Shown piece after piece: positions 17,594 through 27,237 of a stretch of 64,000 nt of DNA (position 1 is its first letter; each line of letters opens with the position of its first letter). A program made the position numbers and the translations under genes. Source of the stretch: MnTg04 sp964568075 (lineage in GTDB: Bacteria; Pseudomonadota; Gammaproteobacteria; Steroidobacterales; MnTg04); contig CAZMOM010000004.1 of assembly GCA_964568075.1 (NCBI GenBank), positions 1-64,000 on the forward strand, read 5' to 3'. The notes under the pieces are model-generated. The model searched no databases and was not told the DNA's origin. It was given only the letters and a program-made list of their open reading frames with translations.

Positions 17594-18460
17594 ATGGATC
17601 ACGCACACGAAAAATATTACATTCCTAACGGCAGCCACTGGCCCATCGTCGGCAGCGTCGCCGTGTTTGCGATGCTCGGTGGTTTCGCTTCGTACCTCAA
17701 CGGGGGTGCAATCGGCGGCATGATGTCGCTGCTTGGCCTTGCGATGCTGATTGTCATGATGGGCGGCTGGTTTGGCACCGTCATTTCGGAAAGCATGGCC
17801 GGCTATTACAACCCGCAGGTGGATAAGTCATTCCGGATGGGAATGATGTGGTTCATTTTCTCTGAAGTCATGTTCTTCGCGGCGTTTTTTGGTGCTTTGT
17901 TTTATGCCCGCCAGCTGGTGATCCCGTGGCTGGGAGGCGAGGGCACCAAGTTCATGACCAACCTGATGCTGTGGCCGGGTTTTGAAGCGATGTGGCCGAC
18001 CAACGGTCCGGCGCACGCCGGCGGTGGTTTCGAGTCCATGGAGGCATTTGGCCTGCCCGCTGTCAATACGGCGATTCTTCTGTCCAGTAGCGTGACGATC
18101 ACGATCGCCCACCACGCCCTGAGAAATGGCAATCGTCTGATCCTGAATCTGGGTGTGCTGGCGACGGTTCTCCTGGGGATCACATTTATCTCCCTGCAGG
18201 CCTCTGAGTATATGCACGCTTACGCCGAACTAAACCTGAAAATCAGTACCGGCATTTACGGTTCGACCTTTTTCATTCTGACCGGTTTTCACGGTTTGCA
18301 CGTTACCATCGGTGCGATATTTTTGACCGTAATCTGGTTTCGTGTCCTGCGCGGCCACTTTACGCTTAGCAACCATTTCGCCTTTGAGGCGGCGGCCTGG
18401 TACTGGCATTTCGTTGACGTGGTCTGGCTGTGCCTTTATTTCTTCGTGTACTGGTTGTAA
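17594..18460 (+). CDS. coxC: Cytochrome c oxidase subunit III
   Basis: A 288-residue, seven-helix subunit that stabilises the oxidase. It starts MDHAHEKYYIPNGSHWPIVG, and the conserved helix regions are MWFIFSEVMFFAAFFGALFYAR, SSSVTITIAHHAL, GITFISLQASEY, FFILTGFHGLHV and the C-terminal AAAWYWHFVDVVWLCLYFFVYW. It ends the first oxidase transcription unit and is followed by a strong terminator. Confidence 0.96.
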   Translation: MDHAHEKYYIPNGSHWPIVGSVAVFAMLGGFASYLNGGAIGGMMSLLGLAMLIVMMGGWFGTVISESMAGYYNPQVDKSFRMGMMWFIFSEVMFFAAFFGALFYARQLVIPWLGGEGTKFMTNLMLWPGFEAMWPTNGPAHAGGGFESMEAFGLPAVNTAILLSSSVTITIAHHALRNGNRLILNLGVLATVLLGITFISLQASEYMHAYAELNLKISTGIYGSTFFILTGFHGLHVTIGAIFLTVIWFRVLRGHFTLSNHFAFEAAAWYWHFVDVVWLCLYFFVYWL

Positions 18461-18478
18461 GCAACAGAAAAAGAGCGG

Positions 18479-18506
18479 GGCGCCGTGGCGGCACGGCGCC
18501 TTTTTT
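18479..18506 (+). terminator. Rho-independent terminator after coxC
   Basis: A perfect 9-bp stem (GGCGCCGTG paired with CACGGCGCC) with a 4-base loop is followed by six T. It lies 18 bases past the coxC stop and before the oppositely oriented DUF2909 gene. Confidence 0.9.
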
Positions 18507-18554
18507 CGTGTTGCAGCCCCGCCCGGCGGCTACCGCCCTGGTGAAATATGCGGG

Positions 18555-18764
18555 CTAGTATTCAGGTAAAATTCCGTGAGGCTGAATCAGTCCGCTATAC
18601 CAGGCGATCATGAGCAGCGCGAACAGAGCGACAGACAGGCCGATTCGCCAGGTCAGCGCTTTGAGGACACGATCTGTTTTACCGTCGTCGCTGACCAGGA
18701 AGCGCAGTGCCGACCCCAGACTGACGATGATCGCCAAAAGAATGATCAATGCCAACAAGCGCAT
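18555..18764 (-). CDS. DUF2909 family twin-span membrane protein
   Basis: A 69-residue protein with two hydrophobic helices (LLALIILLAIIVSLGSALRFL and LSVALFALLMIAWYSGL) separated by a basic loop (DDGKTDRVLKALTWR). This matches the DUF2909 family regularly encoded in cytochrome oxidase clusters, usually divergent from SURF1 as here. The frame is open far upstream, but only the part from the ATG at 18764 is conserved-looking and hydrophobic. Function unknown; its location suggests a role in oxidase assembly. Confidence 0.82.
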   Translation of the reverse strand: MRLLALIILLAIIVSLGSALRFLVSDDGKTDRVLKALTWRIGLSVALFALLMIAWYSGLIQPHGILPEY

Positions 18765-18812
18765 GTGAACGAGGAGACCTCTGATGTCCATCGATTGGAA
18801 AGGCAGTATAAC

Positions 18813-19562
18813 GTGACCGGCGGTCGCCGGTCCGGCAAGATTCCATGGATGATGCCCGCGCTGCTGGCCATCGCGTTTTTCCTGCTGTTTGTCAGTCTCG
18901 GTCGGTGGCAGCTGTCCCGCGCCGTGGAGAAGGATATTCTCGTTGCCAGTTTTGAGCAGGGGCATGCCAGCGACGTCATGCAGGGCCCCCTGGGAAACGA
19001 AGCTGCGGCGAATCATATTTTCGAAAACATGAGCGTTTATGGCAACTACGACGAATCACGCCAGTTTTTGCTCGATAACATGACCCATGAAGGCCGGGTC
19101 GGGTACGAAGTGCTGACTCCGTTCAAGCCGGTGGGAGAACAGCGCTCCCTGCTGGTAAACCGCGGCTGGGTCCCGCTGGAGAAGGGTCGTGAAGTCCTTC
19201 CCGAGACCAACGTCGGCATCGAGGAGCGCACGGTGACCGGCCGGATCGGCGGCTTACCGAAAGCGGGTGTGCGCCTCGGGCCGGGCATAGACCCAAATGA
19301 TTCCGGCTGGCCGCGACTGGCGCAGTTTCCGGAGATGGCCGAACTGAAAGCCGTGCTGGATTATCCGCTTTTTGATTACGTTCTGCGGCTCAACCCGGAC
19401 CAGCCGGATGGTTATGTTCGCGAGTGGCGGGCAACCGTCATGAGCGCCGATCAGCACAGGGGCTACGCCATACAATGGTTTGCCATGGCTGCTGTCGTTT
19501 TGATCATCTTTATGGCGCTGTCCCGGCGGTCCCTTACGCCGAGAAAACCGGGCAATGAATAA
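18813..19562 (+). CDS. SURF1-family cytochrome oxidase biogenesis protein
   Basis: A 249-residue SURF1/Shy1 protein, involved in heme a insertion into subunit I. An N-terminal membrane helix (LLAIAFFLLFVSLGRWQLSRA) carries the family's GRWQL motif. VGYEVLTPF and LLVNRGWVPL follow, and a C-terminal helix (IQWFAMAAVVLIIFMAL) carries the conserved QWFAMA. I chose the GTG at 18813, which has GGAAAGG upstream and 48 bases to the divergent DUF2909 start; the ATG near 18849 is an alternative. Its stop overlaps the next gene. Confidence 0.92.
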   Translation: MTGGRRSGKIPWMMPALLAIAFFLLFVSLGRWQLSRAVEKDILVASFEQGHASDVMQGPLGNEAAANHIFENMSVYGNYDESRQFLLDNMTHEGRVGYEVLTPFKPVGEQRSLLVNRGWVPLEKGREVLPETNVGIEERTVTGRIGGLPKAGVRLGPGIDPNDSGWPRLAQFPEMAELKAVLDYPLFDYVLRLNPDQPDGYVREWRATVMSADQHRGYAIQWFAMAAVVLIIFMALSRRSLTPRKPGNE

Positions 19563-20184
19563 TTCGTCCACAGGCGCAGGCGGTGGAAGACGTCGATCGA
19601 TCCTGATCATCGTCGGGTTGGTGTTCCTCGGCCCCCTGGCGATTGCGTCATTTTATTATTATGGCGCCGGCGGATGGCATCCGTCCGGCAGCGTCGCGAA
19701 CGGTCATTTATTTGATCCGGTCAGGCCGCTGCCGGCGAGTAATCTGCGCCTGGTGAACGGTGACAGCACTGAAACAATGACGCTGGTCGGCTTCTGGACG
19801 CTGGTTTATCTCAGCCCCGGCCCATGTGACACCGACTGCAGGAAAAGTCTGTACGATACGCGTCAGGTCCGGGCGTCGCTGGGGCAGAAAGACACCCGCG
19901 TACAGCGTCTGCTGATCACCAATGATCCGCAGCCGGATCTGGGATTTTTTGCCGAATACCATACCGACTTGAAAATCGCCGCTGCCAGCGACGCCGGCAG
20001 CGAGCTTATCCGGGCTTTTGGCTCGGATTTCGACCACCCCGACGATGACTTCGTGTTGACGTTGAACAGGGTTTATCTTGTCGATCCGCTCGGAAATCTT
20101 GTGCTCGCCTACGAGTCGGGATTCGAGGCGAAAGGACTGCTGGAGGATCTCAAGAGATTGTTGAGGCTGTCCCGTATCGGTTAG
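19555..20184 (+). CDS. Membrane-anchored SCO/thioredoxin-fold-like protein of the oxidase cluster
   Basis: A 209-residue protein with one N-terminal helix (LIIVGLVFLGPLAIASFYYY) and a soluble domain. The domain contains WTLVYLSPGPCDTDCRKSLYDTRQVR, a CxxxC pair in the position of the copper-binding CxxxC of SCO proteins, and later VYLVDPLGNLVLAY, a thioredoxin-fold strand. The usual SCO distal histidine is not obvious. Genes like this sit between SURF1 and ctaA in Pseudomonas-type clusters. Its likely task is copper or thiol handling during oxidase assembly (inference). Its start overlaps SURF1 by 8 bases. Confidence 0.78.
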   Translation: MNNSSTGAGGGRRRSILIIVGLVFLGPLAIASFYYYGAGGWHPSGSVANGHLFDPVRPLPASNLRLVNGDSTETMTLVGFWTLVYLSPGPCDTDCRKSLYDTRQVRASLGQKDTRVQRLLITNDPQPDLGFFAEYHTDLKIAAASDAGSELIRAFGSDFDHPDDDFVLTLNRVYLVDPLGNLVLAYESGFEAKGLLEDLKRLLRLSRIG

Positions 20185-20204
20185 CAGAATTTATGGAGGA
20201 GAAG

Positions 20205-21266
20205 ATGGCGCGACGTCCGACACACAGAAAATACTATCGGTCTCGTGGACCGCGCGGGCCCAGCGCGGCGCTGATCCGTTTTAAGAAACTGGCTCTGCTG
20301 ACCACGATACTGGCATTACTGGTCGTTATTCTTGGCGCCTATACCCGCTTGTCCGACGCCGGCCTGGGATGCCCGGATTGGCCAGGATGTTACGGGCAGG
20401 CCATGGTTCCTGATACTGCCCGTGAAATTTCGCAGGCGCAGCGCGCCTACCCGGACCGACTGCTTGAGCCGGCGAAGGCCTGGAAGGAAATGGTGCACCG
20501 TTATTTTGCCGGGACACTGGGTCTGCTGGTCGTCGCGCTGGCGATACTCGCGCTCCGCAATCGCAAGGACAAAAAGCAACCGCTGCTGTTACCGCTGCTG
20601 CTGGTGCCTCTGATCGTTTTTCAGGCGCTGCTCGGAATGTGGACCGTCACGCTGTTACTCAAGCCTGTCATCGTGATGGCACACCTGATGGGCGGGATGA
20701 TTACACTGGGTGCGCTGTGGTGGCTCGCGTTGAGTCCGGCCAGGGAAAGGATACAGGTTGATGATTCCCTGCTGGCACGCGTCGCCTCGCTTGTGCTGCT
20801 GCTCCTGATGGCGCAGATCGCGCTGGGTGGATGGACAAGCAGCAATTATGCAGGAATGGCCTGCCCCGATTTTCCGACCTGTCAGGGTCAGTGGTGGCCG
20901 GCAGCGGACTTCGGTCAGGGATTCAGTCTCCAGGAACTCGGCGGTTCGCAGGCCAGGGATTTTGAAGGCGGCATACTCGGGCATCCCGCACGCGTTGCGA
21001 TTCATTTGAGTCACCGGCTGGGCGCACTGGCCGTCGTGATTTTCAATCTTGCTCTCGGCCTGATGATACTGAAACGGAGCGCTGGGCGGGCGCTGGCGCA
21101 ATCCGGTATCGTGTTGATGGGCCTGACGGTGCTCCAGGTCCTCCTCGGTATCGCGATCGTTGAACTGGCGCTGCCGCTGTCCCTGGCGACCGCGCATAAC
21201 GCGATGGCCGCCCTGTTATTGCTGAGTCTCGTTATGACCAACCGTATGTTGCGAACCAGATCGTGA
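20205..21266 (+). CDS. ctaA: Heme A synthase (COX15/CtaA)
   Basis: Oxidises heme O to heme A in the membrane. About 353 residues and eight helices in two four-helix halves. Conserved features are GAYTRLSDAGLGCPDWPGCYG near the N terminus and a second cysteine pair MACPDFPTCQGQWWP in the C-terminal half. Heme-ligand histidines lie in MVHRYFAGTLG, VMAHLMGG, HLSHRLGAL and TAHNAMA. The ATG at 20205 has GGAGG at ideal spacing, whereas the ATG at 20193 overlaps that site. Coupled to ctaB downstream. Confidence 0.95.
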   Translation: MARRPTHRKYYRSRGPRGPSAALIRFKKLALLTTILALLVVILGAYTRLSDAGLGCPDWPGCYGQAMVPDTAREISQAQRAYPDRLLEPAKAWKEMVHRYFAGTLGLLVVALAILALRNRKDKKQPLLLPLLLVPLIVFQALLGMWTVTLLLKPVIVMAHLMGGMITLGALWWLALSPARERIQVDDSLLARVASLVLLLLMAQIALGGWTSSNYAGMACPDFPTCQGQWWPAADFGQGFSLQELGGSQARDFEGGILGHPARVAIHLSHRLGALAVVIFNLALGLMILKRSAGRALAQSGIVLMGLTVLQVLLGIAIVELALPLSLATAHNAMAALLLLSLVMTNRMLRTRS

Positions 21267-22120
21267 TGCTCTGGTCGCAGTACATCGAGCTGACCAAACC
21301 GAAGGTCGTCGCACTGATCGTGTTTACCGCGGTCGTCGGCATGTTCCTGGCCGTCCCGGGCATGCCGCCGTGGCAGCCGGTCCTGTTTGGCACATTGGGT
21401 ATTGCGCTCGCCGCGGCGTCGGCTGCTGCATTCAATCACATACTCGACGCCCGTATCGACGCCGAAATGAACCGCACCAGAAACCGTCCGCTTCCCACCG
21501 GGCAACTGAGTGCAAAACAAGCCACAATTTTCGCCGCGATGCTCGGCCTGGTTTCGATGCTGATTCTGGTCGCCGCAGTCAACACGCTGACGGCGGTCCT
21601 GACTTTTCTGTCGCTAATCGGTTATGCCGTTATTTATACTTTGTATCTGAAGCGGGCAACTCCACAAAACATCGTAATCGGCGGTGCCGCCGGCGCCGCG
21701 CCGCCAGTACTCGGCTGGATGGCGGTTACCAACAGCGTGGATCCGAACGCCTTATTATTGTTCCTGATTATTTTTACCTGGACGCCACCGCATTTCTGGG
21801 CGCTGGCCATTGCGCGCAAGGACGACTACGCGAAAGTAAACATCCCGATGATGCCCGTGACCCACGGCGTAAAATTTACTCGCCTGCAGATTCTGCTGTA
21901 TACGATCCTGCTGGTCATAGTCACCTTGCTGCCTTATTTCACCGGCATGTCCGGGCTGTTGTATCTGTTCGGTGCGATTAGCCTGGGCGCGGGATTCCTG
22001 TATTACGCGATTGCCATGATGGCAGACAGGAAACCGGACTTGCCGATGCGAACTTTCCACTATTCGATCAATTACCTGATGCTATTGTTTGCGTTTCTGC
22101 TGATCGACCATTACCTGTAA
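21266..22120 (+). CDS. ctaB: Protoheme IX farnesyltransferase (heme O synthase)
   Basis: Adds a farnesyl group to heme b, making heme O for CtaA. 284 residues with about eight or nine helices. It begins with the signature YIELTKPKVVALIVFTA. The prenyl-diphosphate site NHILDARIDAEMNRTRNRPLP follows, then FTWTPPHFWALAI and KDDYAKVNIPMMPVTHG. The ATG overlaps the ctaA stop (TGATG); a GTG three bases earlier is also in frame. It ends the oxidase assembly block. Confidence 0.96.
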   Translation: MLWSQYIELTKPKVVALIVFTAVVGMFLAVPGMPPWQPVLFGTLGIALAAASAAAFNHILDARIDAEMNRTRNRPLPTGQLSAKQATIFAAMLGLVSMLILVAAVNTLTAVLTFLSLIGYAVIYTLYLKRATPQNIVIGGAAGAAPPVLGWMAVTNSVDPNALLLFLIIFTWTPPHFWALAIARKDDYAKVNIPMMPVTHGVKFTRLQILLYTILLVIVTLLPYFTGMSGLLYLFGAISLGAGFLYYAIAMMADRKPDLPMRTFHYSINYLMLLFAFLLIDHYL

Positions 22121-22153
22121 GACCGGCGCGTGTTGTTGGTACAATCCGCCGCC

Positions 22154-24304
22154 ATGGATGTTTCCCCGATTCTTGATCCGCTAAACGAGGCGCAGCGCGA
22201 GGCGGTTACCGCGGACCGGCAGGCGATGCTCGTATTGGCGGGTGCCGGCAGCGGCAAGACCCGCGTGTTGGTCCATCGAATCGCCTGGCTGGTCGATGTC
22301 GAAAACATCGCGCCGCGCAGTATTCTCGCGGTCACATTTACCAACAAAGCTGCGCACGAGATGCGTGGTCGCATCGAAGCGTTGCTTGGCCGGCCGGCCG
22401 TGGCCATGTGGGTCGGTACTTTTCATGGGCTGGCCCACCGGATTCTTCGCCAACACTGGCAGGAAGCCGGACTGCCACAAACTTTCCAGATTCTGGATTC
22501 CGAGGATCAGTTACGCGTTATACGCCGCATGTTCAAAAACATGGGCGTCGATGAAACCCGCTGGATACCGCGAGAACTTCAGTGGTTCATCAATGCACAA
22601 AAAGACGAGGGCATACGCGCGGCCAATATGGACGATCGTGGCGACAGTAATCGCCGCCAGATGATCAAGCACTATGCAGCCTACCAGGAGATTTGCGACA
22701 ACTCCGGCGTTGTCGATTTTGCGGAGTTGCTGCTGCGGGCACACGAACTTTGGTTGAAAAACGGGGATCTTCTTGAGCACTATCGCAGGCGGTTTACGCA
22801 TGTGCTGGTTGACGAATTTCAGGACACCAATACCATTCAATATGCGTGGCTGAGATTGCTGGCTGGCGACCAGGGCGTGCCATTTGCGGTCGGTGACGAT
22901 GATCAGTCCATTTATGGCTGGCGTGGCGCCAAGGTAGAGAATCTTTTCCAGTTCCAAAAACACTATCCGAAAGCAGGGCTGGTACGTCTGGAGCAGAACT
23001 ACCGCTCGACCGGCACAATTCTGAACGCCGCTAACAAACTGATCGGCAATAACAGTGGACGGCTCGGAAAAAACCTGTGGACAGAAGGGGCCGACGGCGA
23101 GTTGATCAAGGTTTTTGAGGCCTTCAATGAGCGCGATGAAGCGGATTTCGTTCTTGGCCGGGTAAAGGATTGGGTGGACCAGGGCAATCCCCGTTCGGAG
23201 ATAGCCATACTTTATCGCTCGAACGCCCAGTCCCGGATTTTTGAGGAAGCATTCATGAATGCGGCGGTCCCCTACCGGGTTTATGGCGGCCTGCGCTTCT
23301 TCGAAAGGCAGGAAATCAAGGATGCGCTGGCTTACCTGCGTCTGATCGCCAATCGCGACGACGATACGTCGTTTGAGCGCATCGTCAATCTGCCGCCGAG
23401 AGGCATCGGCGCCCGCAGCATGGATACGATCCGTCAATATGCCCGCGCCAATGCCATATCGTTGTGGCACGCCGCGTCCAGTCTCGCCGGCGGGCAGTTA
23501 AACAATCGCGCCGCCAACGCCGTACAGGCATTCCTTGCGCTGATCGAACCGCTGGGCCGGGAGAACCAGGGTCTGGAATTATACGAGCAGGTCGACTCAG
23601 TCATTCGATGCAGCGGCCTGATCGAACACTTTCGCAAAGAGAAGGGCGAAAAGGCCGAGACCCGGATCGAAAACCTGGAGGAGCTGGTTTCGGCGGCCAG
23701 GGGATATGAGTTGGATGAGGATACCGACATGGCGCCGATGGACGCCTTTCTGGCACACGCGGCGCTGGAATCGGGCGAGAATCAGGCTGGCGCATGGGAA
23801 GATTGCGTGCAATTGATGACGCTGCACAGCGCCAAGGGTCTGGAGTTTCCGGTTGTTTTTCTATGCGGTTTGGAGGACGGGCTTTTCCCGCACCAACGTT
23901 CACTGGGAGACAGCGGCGGCCTCGAGGAAGAACGCCGACTCTGCTATGTCGGCATGACTCGTGCAAAACAACAACTTTACTTGACCTATGCCAGTCAACG
24001 ACGTCTGCACGGCATGGACAACTACGGCCATCCATCGCGTTTTCTCAGCGAAATTCCGCGCGAATATACCGAGGAGGTGCGCAGTGGTTTTTCGGTCAGG
24101 CGGCCGGTCACAAGAAGCCGCTTTTCCGCACCCAGGGAAACGGGCGGCATGCGCCTCGGACAGCAGGTCAGGCATGGTCGATTTGGCAGCGGAGTGGTAA
24201 TGGCCTGCGAGGGGCAGGGTGCTCATGCCAGGGTTCAGGTAAATTTCGAGTCTGCAGGCACAAAATGGCTGGTTCTTGCCTATGCCGGGCTTGAACTGAT
24301 GTAG
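22154..24304 (+). CDS. uvrD: DNA helicase II (UvrD)
   Basis: A 3'-5' SF1 helicase in nucleotide excision and mismatch repair. It is 716 residues, close to the E. coli 720. It starts MDVSPILDPLNEAQREAV. Motifs are LAGAGSGKT (Walker A), TFTNKAAHEMRGR (Ia), DEFQDTN (II), GDDDQSIYGWRGA (III), NYRSTGTIL (IV), TLHSAKGLEFPVVFL (V) and VGMTRAKQQLYL (VI). The C-terminal GQQVRHGRFGSGVV domain separates UvrD from Rep. The ATG at 22154 was chosen over an upstream TTG-type extension. No LexA box was found before it. Confidence 0.96.
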   Translation: MDVSPILDPLNEAQREAVTADRQAMLVLAGAGSGKTRVLVHRIAWLVDVENIAPRSILAVTFTNKAAHEMRGRIEALLGRPAVAMWVGTFHGLAHRILRQHWQEAGLPQTFQILDSEDQLRVIRRMFKNMGVDETRWIPRELQWFINAQKDEGIRAANMDDRGDSNRRQMIKHYAAYQEICDNSGVVDFAELLLRAHELWLKNGDLLEHYRRRFTHVLVDEFQDTNTIQYAWLRLLAGDQGVPFAVGDDDQSIYGWRGAKVENLFQFQKHYPKAGLVRLEQNYRSTGTILNAANKLIGNNSGRLGKNLWTEGADGELIKVFEAFNERDEADFVLGRVKDWVDQGNPRSEIAILYRSNAQSRIFEEAFMNAAVPYRVYGGLRFFERQEIKDALAYLRLIANRDDDTSFERIVNLPPRGIGARSMDTIRQYARANAISLWHAASSLAGGQLNNRAANAVQAFLALIEPLGRENQGLELYEQVDSVIRCSGLIEHFRKEKGEKAETRIENLEELVSAARGYELDEDTDMAPMDAFLAHAALESGENQAGAWEDCVQLMTLHSAKGLEFPVVFLCGLEDGLFPHQRSLGDSGGLEEERRLCYVGMTRAKQQLYLTYASQRRLHGMDNYGHPSRFLSEIPREYTEEVRSGFSVRRPVTRSRFSAPRETGGMRLGQQVRHGRFGSGVVMACEGQGAHARVQVNFESAGTKWLVLAYAGLELM

Positions 24305-24347
24305 AATGCGCCGCGGGTAAGCGCAAAGAGAAAAAAAAGGCGCCGAC

Positions 24348-25727
24348 ATGAAAATTATTATTCTCGGTGCGGGACAGGTAGGACGCACGGCGGCTTACCA
24401 TTTGGCCAAGGAAGAGGCGAACGACGTCACGGTCGTGGACCTTCGCGAGGACATTCTGCGCGATCTTCGTGACCGTCTCGATATCCGTACCGTCATTGGA
24501 CACGGTTCTCACCCTGATGTACTCGAGCGGGCCGGCATCAAGGATGCCGATATGATTATCGCGCTGACCGATAGCGATGAGACGAACATGATCGCCTGCC
24601 AAGTCGCCGCCACATTGTTTAGAACACCCACCAAGGTCGCCAGGATTCGCGCCGCCGAGTATCTGAATCGCGATCGGCTGTTCGGCGACGATGCTTTGCC
24701 TGTCGACGTGCGCATCAGCCCGGAAGAGCTGGTCACCGAATATATCGAACAGCTGATTCGCTATCCGGGTGCCTTGCAGGTGCTCGACTTTGCCAAAGGA
24801 GAAATCCGCCTGGTCGGCGCTCGCGCAGACAAGGACGGACTGCTGGTGGGTCAGAAATTGTCAGCTTTGCGAGAGCATATTCCGAACGTCGATGCGCGGG
24901 TCGCTGCCATTTATCGCGACGGCAAAGCCATCAAGCCCAGCGGCGACACCGTAATCAAGGAAGGTGATGAAGTGTTTTTCATCGCTGCCCGAGCGGATAT
25001 TCGCGCTGTAATGAGCGAGATGCGCAAACTCGATGAACCCGTCAGACGCATCATCATAGCCGGGGGAGGCAATATCGGATTTCGCCTCGCGAAAGCGATG
25101 GAGCAGACCAATCAGGTCAAACTGATCGAAAAGGACCAGGAAACCGCGAAGGCTATATCCGAAAAACTGGACAGAACCATCGTTCTTCACGGCGACGCGA
25201 CCGACGAGGAACTGTTGATGGAGGAAAACGTCGATAACGCGGACGTTTTCTGCGCACTTACCAATTCCGAGGAAGCCAACATCATGGCGGCAATGCTGGC
25301 CAAGAAGCTTGGTGCACATAAGGTGATGGCGTTGATCAATCGCCCGTCCTATGCCGAGCTTTCGGAAGACGCGGGAACAATCGATATCGCGATTTCGCCG
25401 CAGCAGGTGACCATCGGCACGCTGCTGGCCAAGGTTCGCCGCGGGGATGTGGCGAGGGTGCATTCGCTGCGTCGAGGCGCCGCCGAGGCCCTGGAAGCGG
25501 TCGCTCATGGCAGCCGCGAAAATTCGAACGTCGTCGGTCGCGCGGTCGAGGAAATCGATTTGCCGGATAGCGTTACGATCGGCGCCATCGTGCGCGATGA
25601 GCAGGTCCTAATGGCTCACCATGACACCGTCATCGAAGAGGATGACCATATCATTTTGTTTCTCACGGACCGAAGTCATGTCGAAGCCGTCGAAAAATTA
25701 TTCCAGGTTGACGCGACCTATGTCTGA
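24348..25727 (+). CDS. trkA: Trk potassium uptake regulatory subunit TrkA
   Basis: Cytoplasmic NAD(H)-binding gating ring of the Trk system, 459 residues. Two RCK-N domains each begin with a Rossmann motif: KIIILGAGQVGRTAAYHLA at the N terminus and IIIAGGGNIGFRLAKAM near residue 235. Each is followed by an RCK-C domain. The negative ends of the strands (VVDLRED, KLIEKDQE) fit NAD binding. An AAGG site precedes the ATG. It is 30 bases upstream of trkH, its membrane partner. Confidence 0.96.
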   Translation: MKIIILGAGQVGRTAAYHLAKEEANDVTVVDLREDILRDLRDRLDIRTVIGHGSHPDVLERAGIKDADMIIALTDSDETNMIACQVAATLFRTPTKVARIRAAEYLNRDRLFGDDALPVDVRISPEELVTEYIEQLIRYPGALQVLDFAKGEIRLVGARADKDGLLVGQKLSALREHIPNVDARVAAIYRDGKAIKPSGDTVIKEGDEVFFIAARADIRAVMSEMRKLDEPVRRIIIAGGGNIGFRLAKAMEQTNQVKLIEKDQETAKAISEKLDRTIVLHGDATDEELLMEENVDNADVFCALTNSEEANIMAAMLAKKLGAHKVMALINRPSYAELSEDAGTIDIAISPQQVTIGTLLAKVRRGDVARVHSLRRGAAEALEAVAHGSRENSNVVGRAVEEIDLPDSVTIGAIVRDEQVLMAHHDTVIEEDDHIILFLTDRSHVEAVEKLFQVDATYV

Positions 25728-25757
25728 CGACGGAAAAGCCGGTTACGGGTTTTCAGC

Positions 25758-27233
25758 ATGAACCTTCCTGTCGTCTCCCGCATCCTTGGTTTGTTGTTGG
25801 GCATGTTCAGTCTGACGATGATCCCGCCGATGATCATATCCTGGATTTTCGATGACGGCAGCTGGATCACTTTCCTCGGTGGTATGGGCGTAATCATCGG
25901 TGCGGGTCTCATATTCTGGGCAATGGGCAAGCCGGCGAGCAGCGGGGCCGACCTGCGCCTTCGTGATGGTTTCCTGATCGTTTCTCTTTTCTGGGTGGTC
26001 ATCGGTATCGCGGGATCCGTGCCGCTGATCATGTCGACGAGCCTGGATATTTCGATTACCGATGCTGCTTTTGAGTCGATTTCCGGGCTGACAACCACCG
26101 GGGCAACCGTGCTAACGGGTCTCGACGATCTGCCACGCAGCATCCTTTTTTATCGGCAGATGTTGCAGTGGCTGGGCGGCATGGGAATCATCGTGCTGGC
26201 GGTCGCGGTGTTGCCTATGCTGGGCGTTGGCGGCATGCAGCTCTATCGCGCCGAGACACCGGGGCCGGTCAAGGATCACAAGTTGACGCCACGAATCACC
26301 GAGACCGCGAAGGCATTGTATTTTATTTATGCGGGCATAACCGTCGCCTGCTTTATCGCTTTCTGGATCGCCGGGATGGACTGGTTCGACGCACTTGGCC
26401 ACGCATTCAGCACCGTCGCCATCGGCGGTTTTTCGACCCATGACGCGAGCATCGGTTATTACGCGCTAAGCGGACATCCCCATGCGTTGGCCATCGAACT
26501 AATCGCTATCGTTTTCATGCTGATCGGCGCCGCAAATTTTTCATTGCACTTCCTGGCCTGGAGGAACCGTAGCGTGACCGGCTACCGGCATGACCCGGAA
26601 TTCAGAGCGATGATAACCGTCCTGTTGACAGTCACTTTTATCACCATCACCTATCTTTTTGTTACCGGTTATTACTCGGGATTCGGGGAGTCGGTCAGAA
26701 AGGGACTGTTTCAGGCAGTTTCCATCGGCACCACGACCGGGTTTAGGACGGCGGAATACTCGATGTGGCCTGGCTCGTTGCCCGTGATGCTGTTGCTCGT
26801 CAGCTTTATCGGCGGTTGCGCTGGATCGACCGGCGGCGGGATGAAGGTTATTCGCTGGCTGCTGATATACAAACAAGGCGCGCGCGAAGTGCTTCGTCTT
26901 GTGCATCCCAATGCGGAGATTCCGGTCAAACTGGGAAATACAGCGGTACCTACACGCGTCGTCGAGGCGGTCTGGGGTTTCTTTTCGATCTATATCGTGG
27001 TGTTTGGCGTGATGATGCTGGTGCTGATGGCAACGGGTCTTGACCAGGACACCGCCTTTGCCGCTATTGCGGCGACGTTGAATAACCTCGGGCCGGGGCT
27101 TGCCGGGGTCGCCGATGATTTTATTTCGATTCCGGACACTGCCAAATGGGTATCGATTTTTGCCATGCTCCTGGGTCGGCTGGAAATTTTTTCATTACTG
27201 GTTTTGTTCACGCCCTCATTCTGGGACCGCTGA
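25758..27233 (+). CDS. trkH: Trk potassium transporter membrane subunit TrkH
   Basis: A K+-translocating membrane protein of 491 residues, with about ten membrane helices and four pore repeats. The filter-like loops are visible: SISGLTTTGATVL, FSTVAIGGFSTHDAS, SIGTTTGFRTAEYS and TLNNLGPGLAGV. The conserved SFIGGCAGSTGGGMKVIRWLL segment forms the intramembrane loop. With TrkA upstream this forms a complete Trk system. Confidence 0.95.
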   Translation: MNLPVVSRILGLLLGMFSLTMIPPMIISWIFDDGSWITFLGGMGVIIGAGLIFWAMGKPASSGADLRLRDGFLIVSLFWVVIGIAGSVPLIMSTSLDISITDAAFESISGLTTTGATVLTGLDDLPRSILFYRQMLQWLGGMGIIVLAVAVLPMLGVGGMQLYRAETPGPVKDHKLTPRITETAKALYFIYAGITVACFIAFWIAGMDWFDALGHAFSTVAIGGFSTHDASIGYYALSGHPHALAIELIAIVFMLIGAANFSLHFLAWRNRSVTGYRHDPEFRAMITVLLTVTFITITYLFVTGYYSGFGESVRKGLFQAVSIGTTTGFRTAEYSMWPGSLPVMLLLVSFIGGCAGSTGGGMKVIRWLLIYKQGAREVLRLVHPNAEIPVKLGNTAVPTRVVEAVWGFFSIYIVVFGVMMLVLMATGLDQDTAFAAIAATLNNLGPGLAGVADDFISIPDTAKWVSIFAMLLGRLEIFSLLVLFTPSFWDR

Positions 27234-27237
27234 CAGC

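Noticed and set aside
22511..23470. 319-codon minus-strand frame opposite uvrD
   Set aside because: Shadow of the uvrD coding frame; its translation shows no known family.
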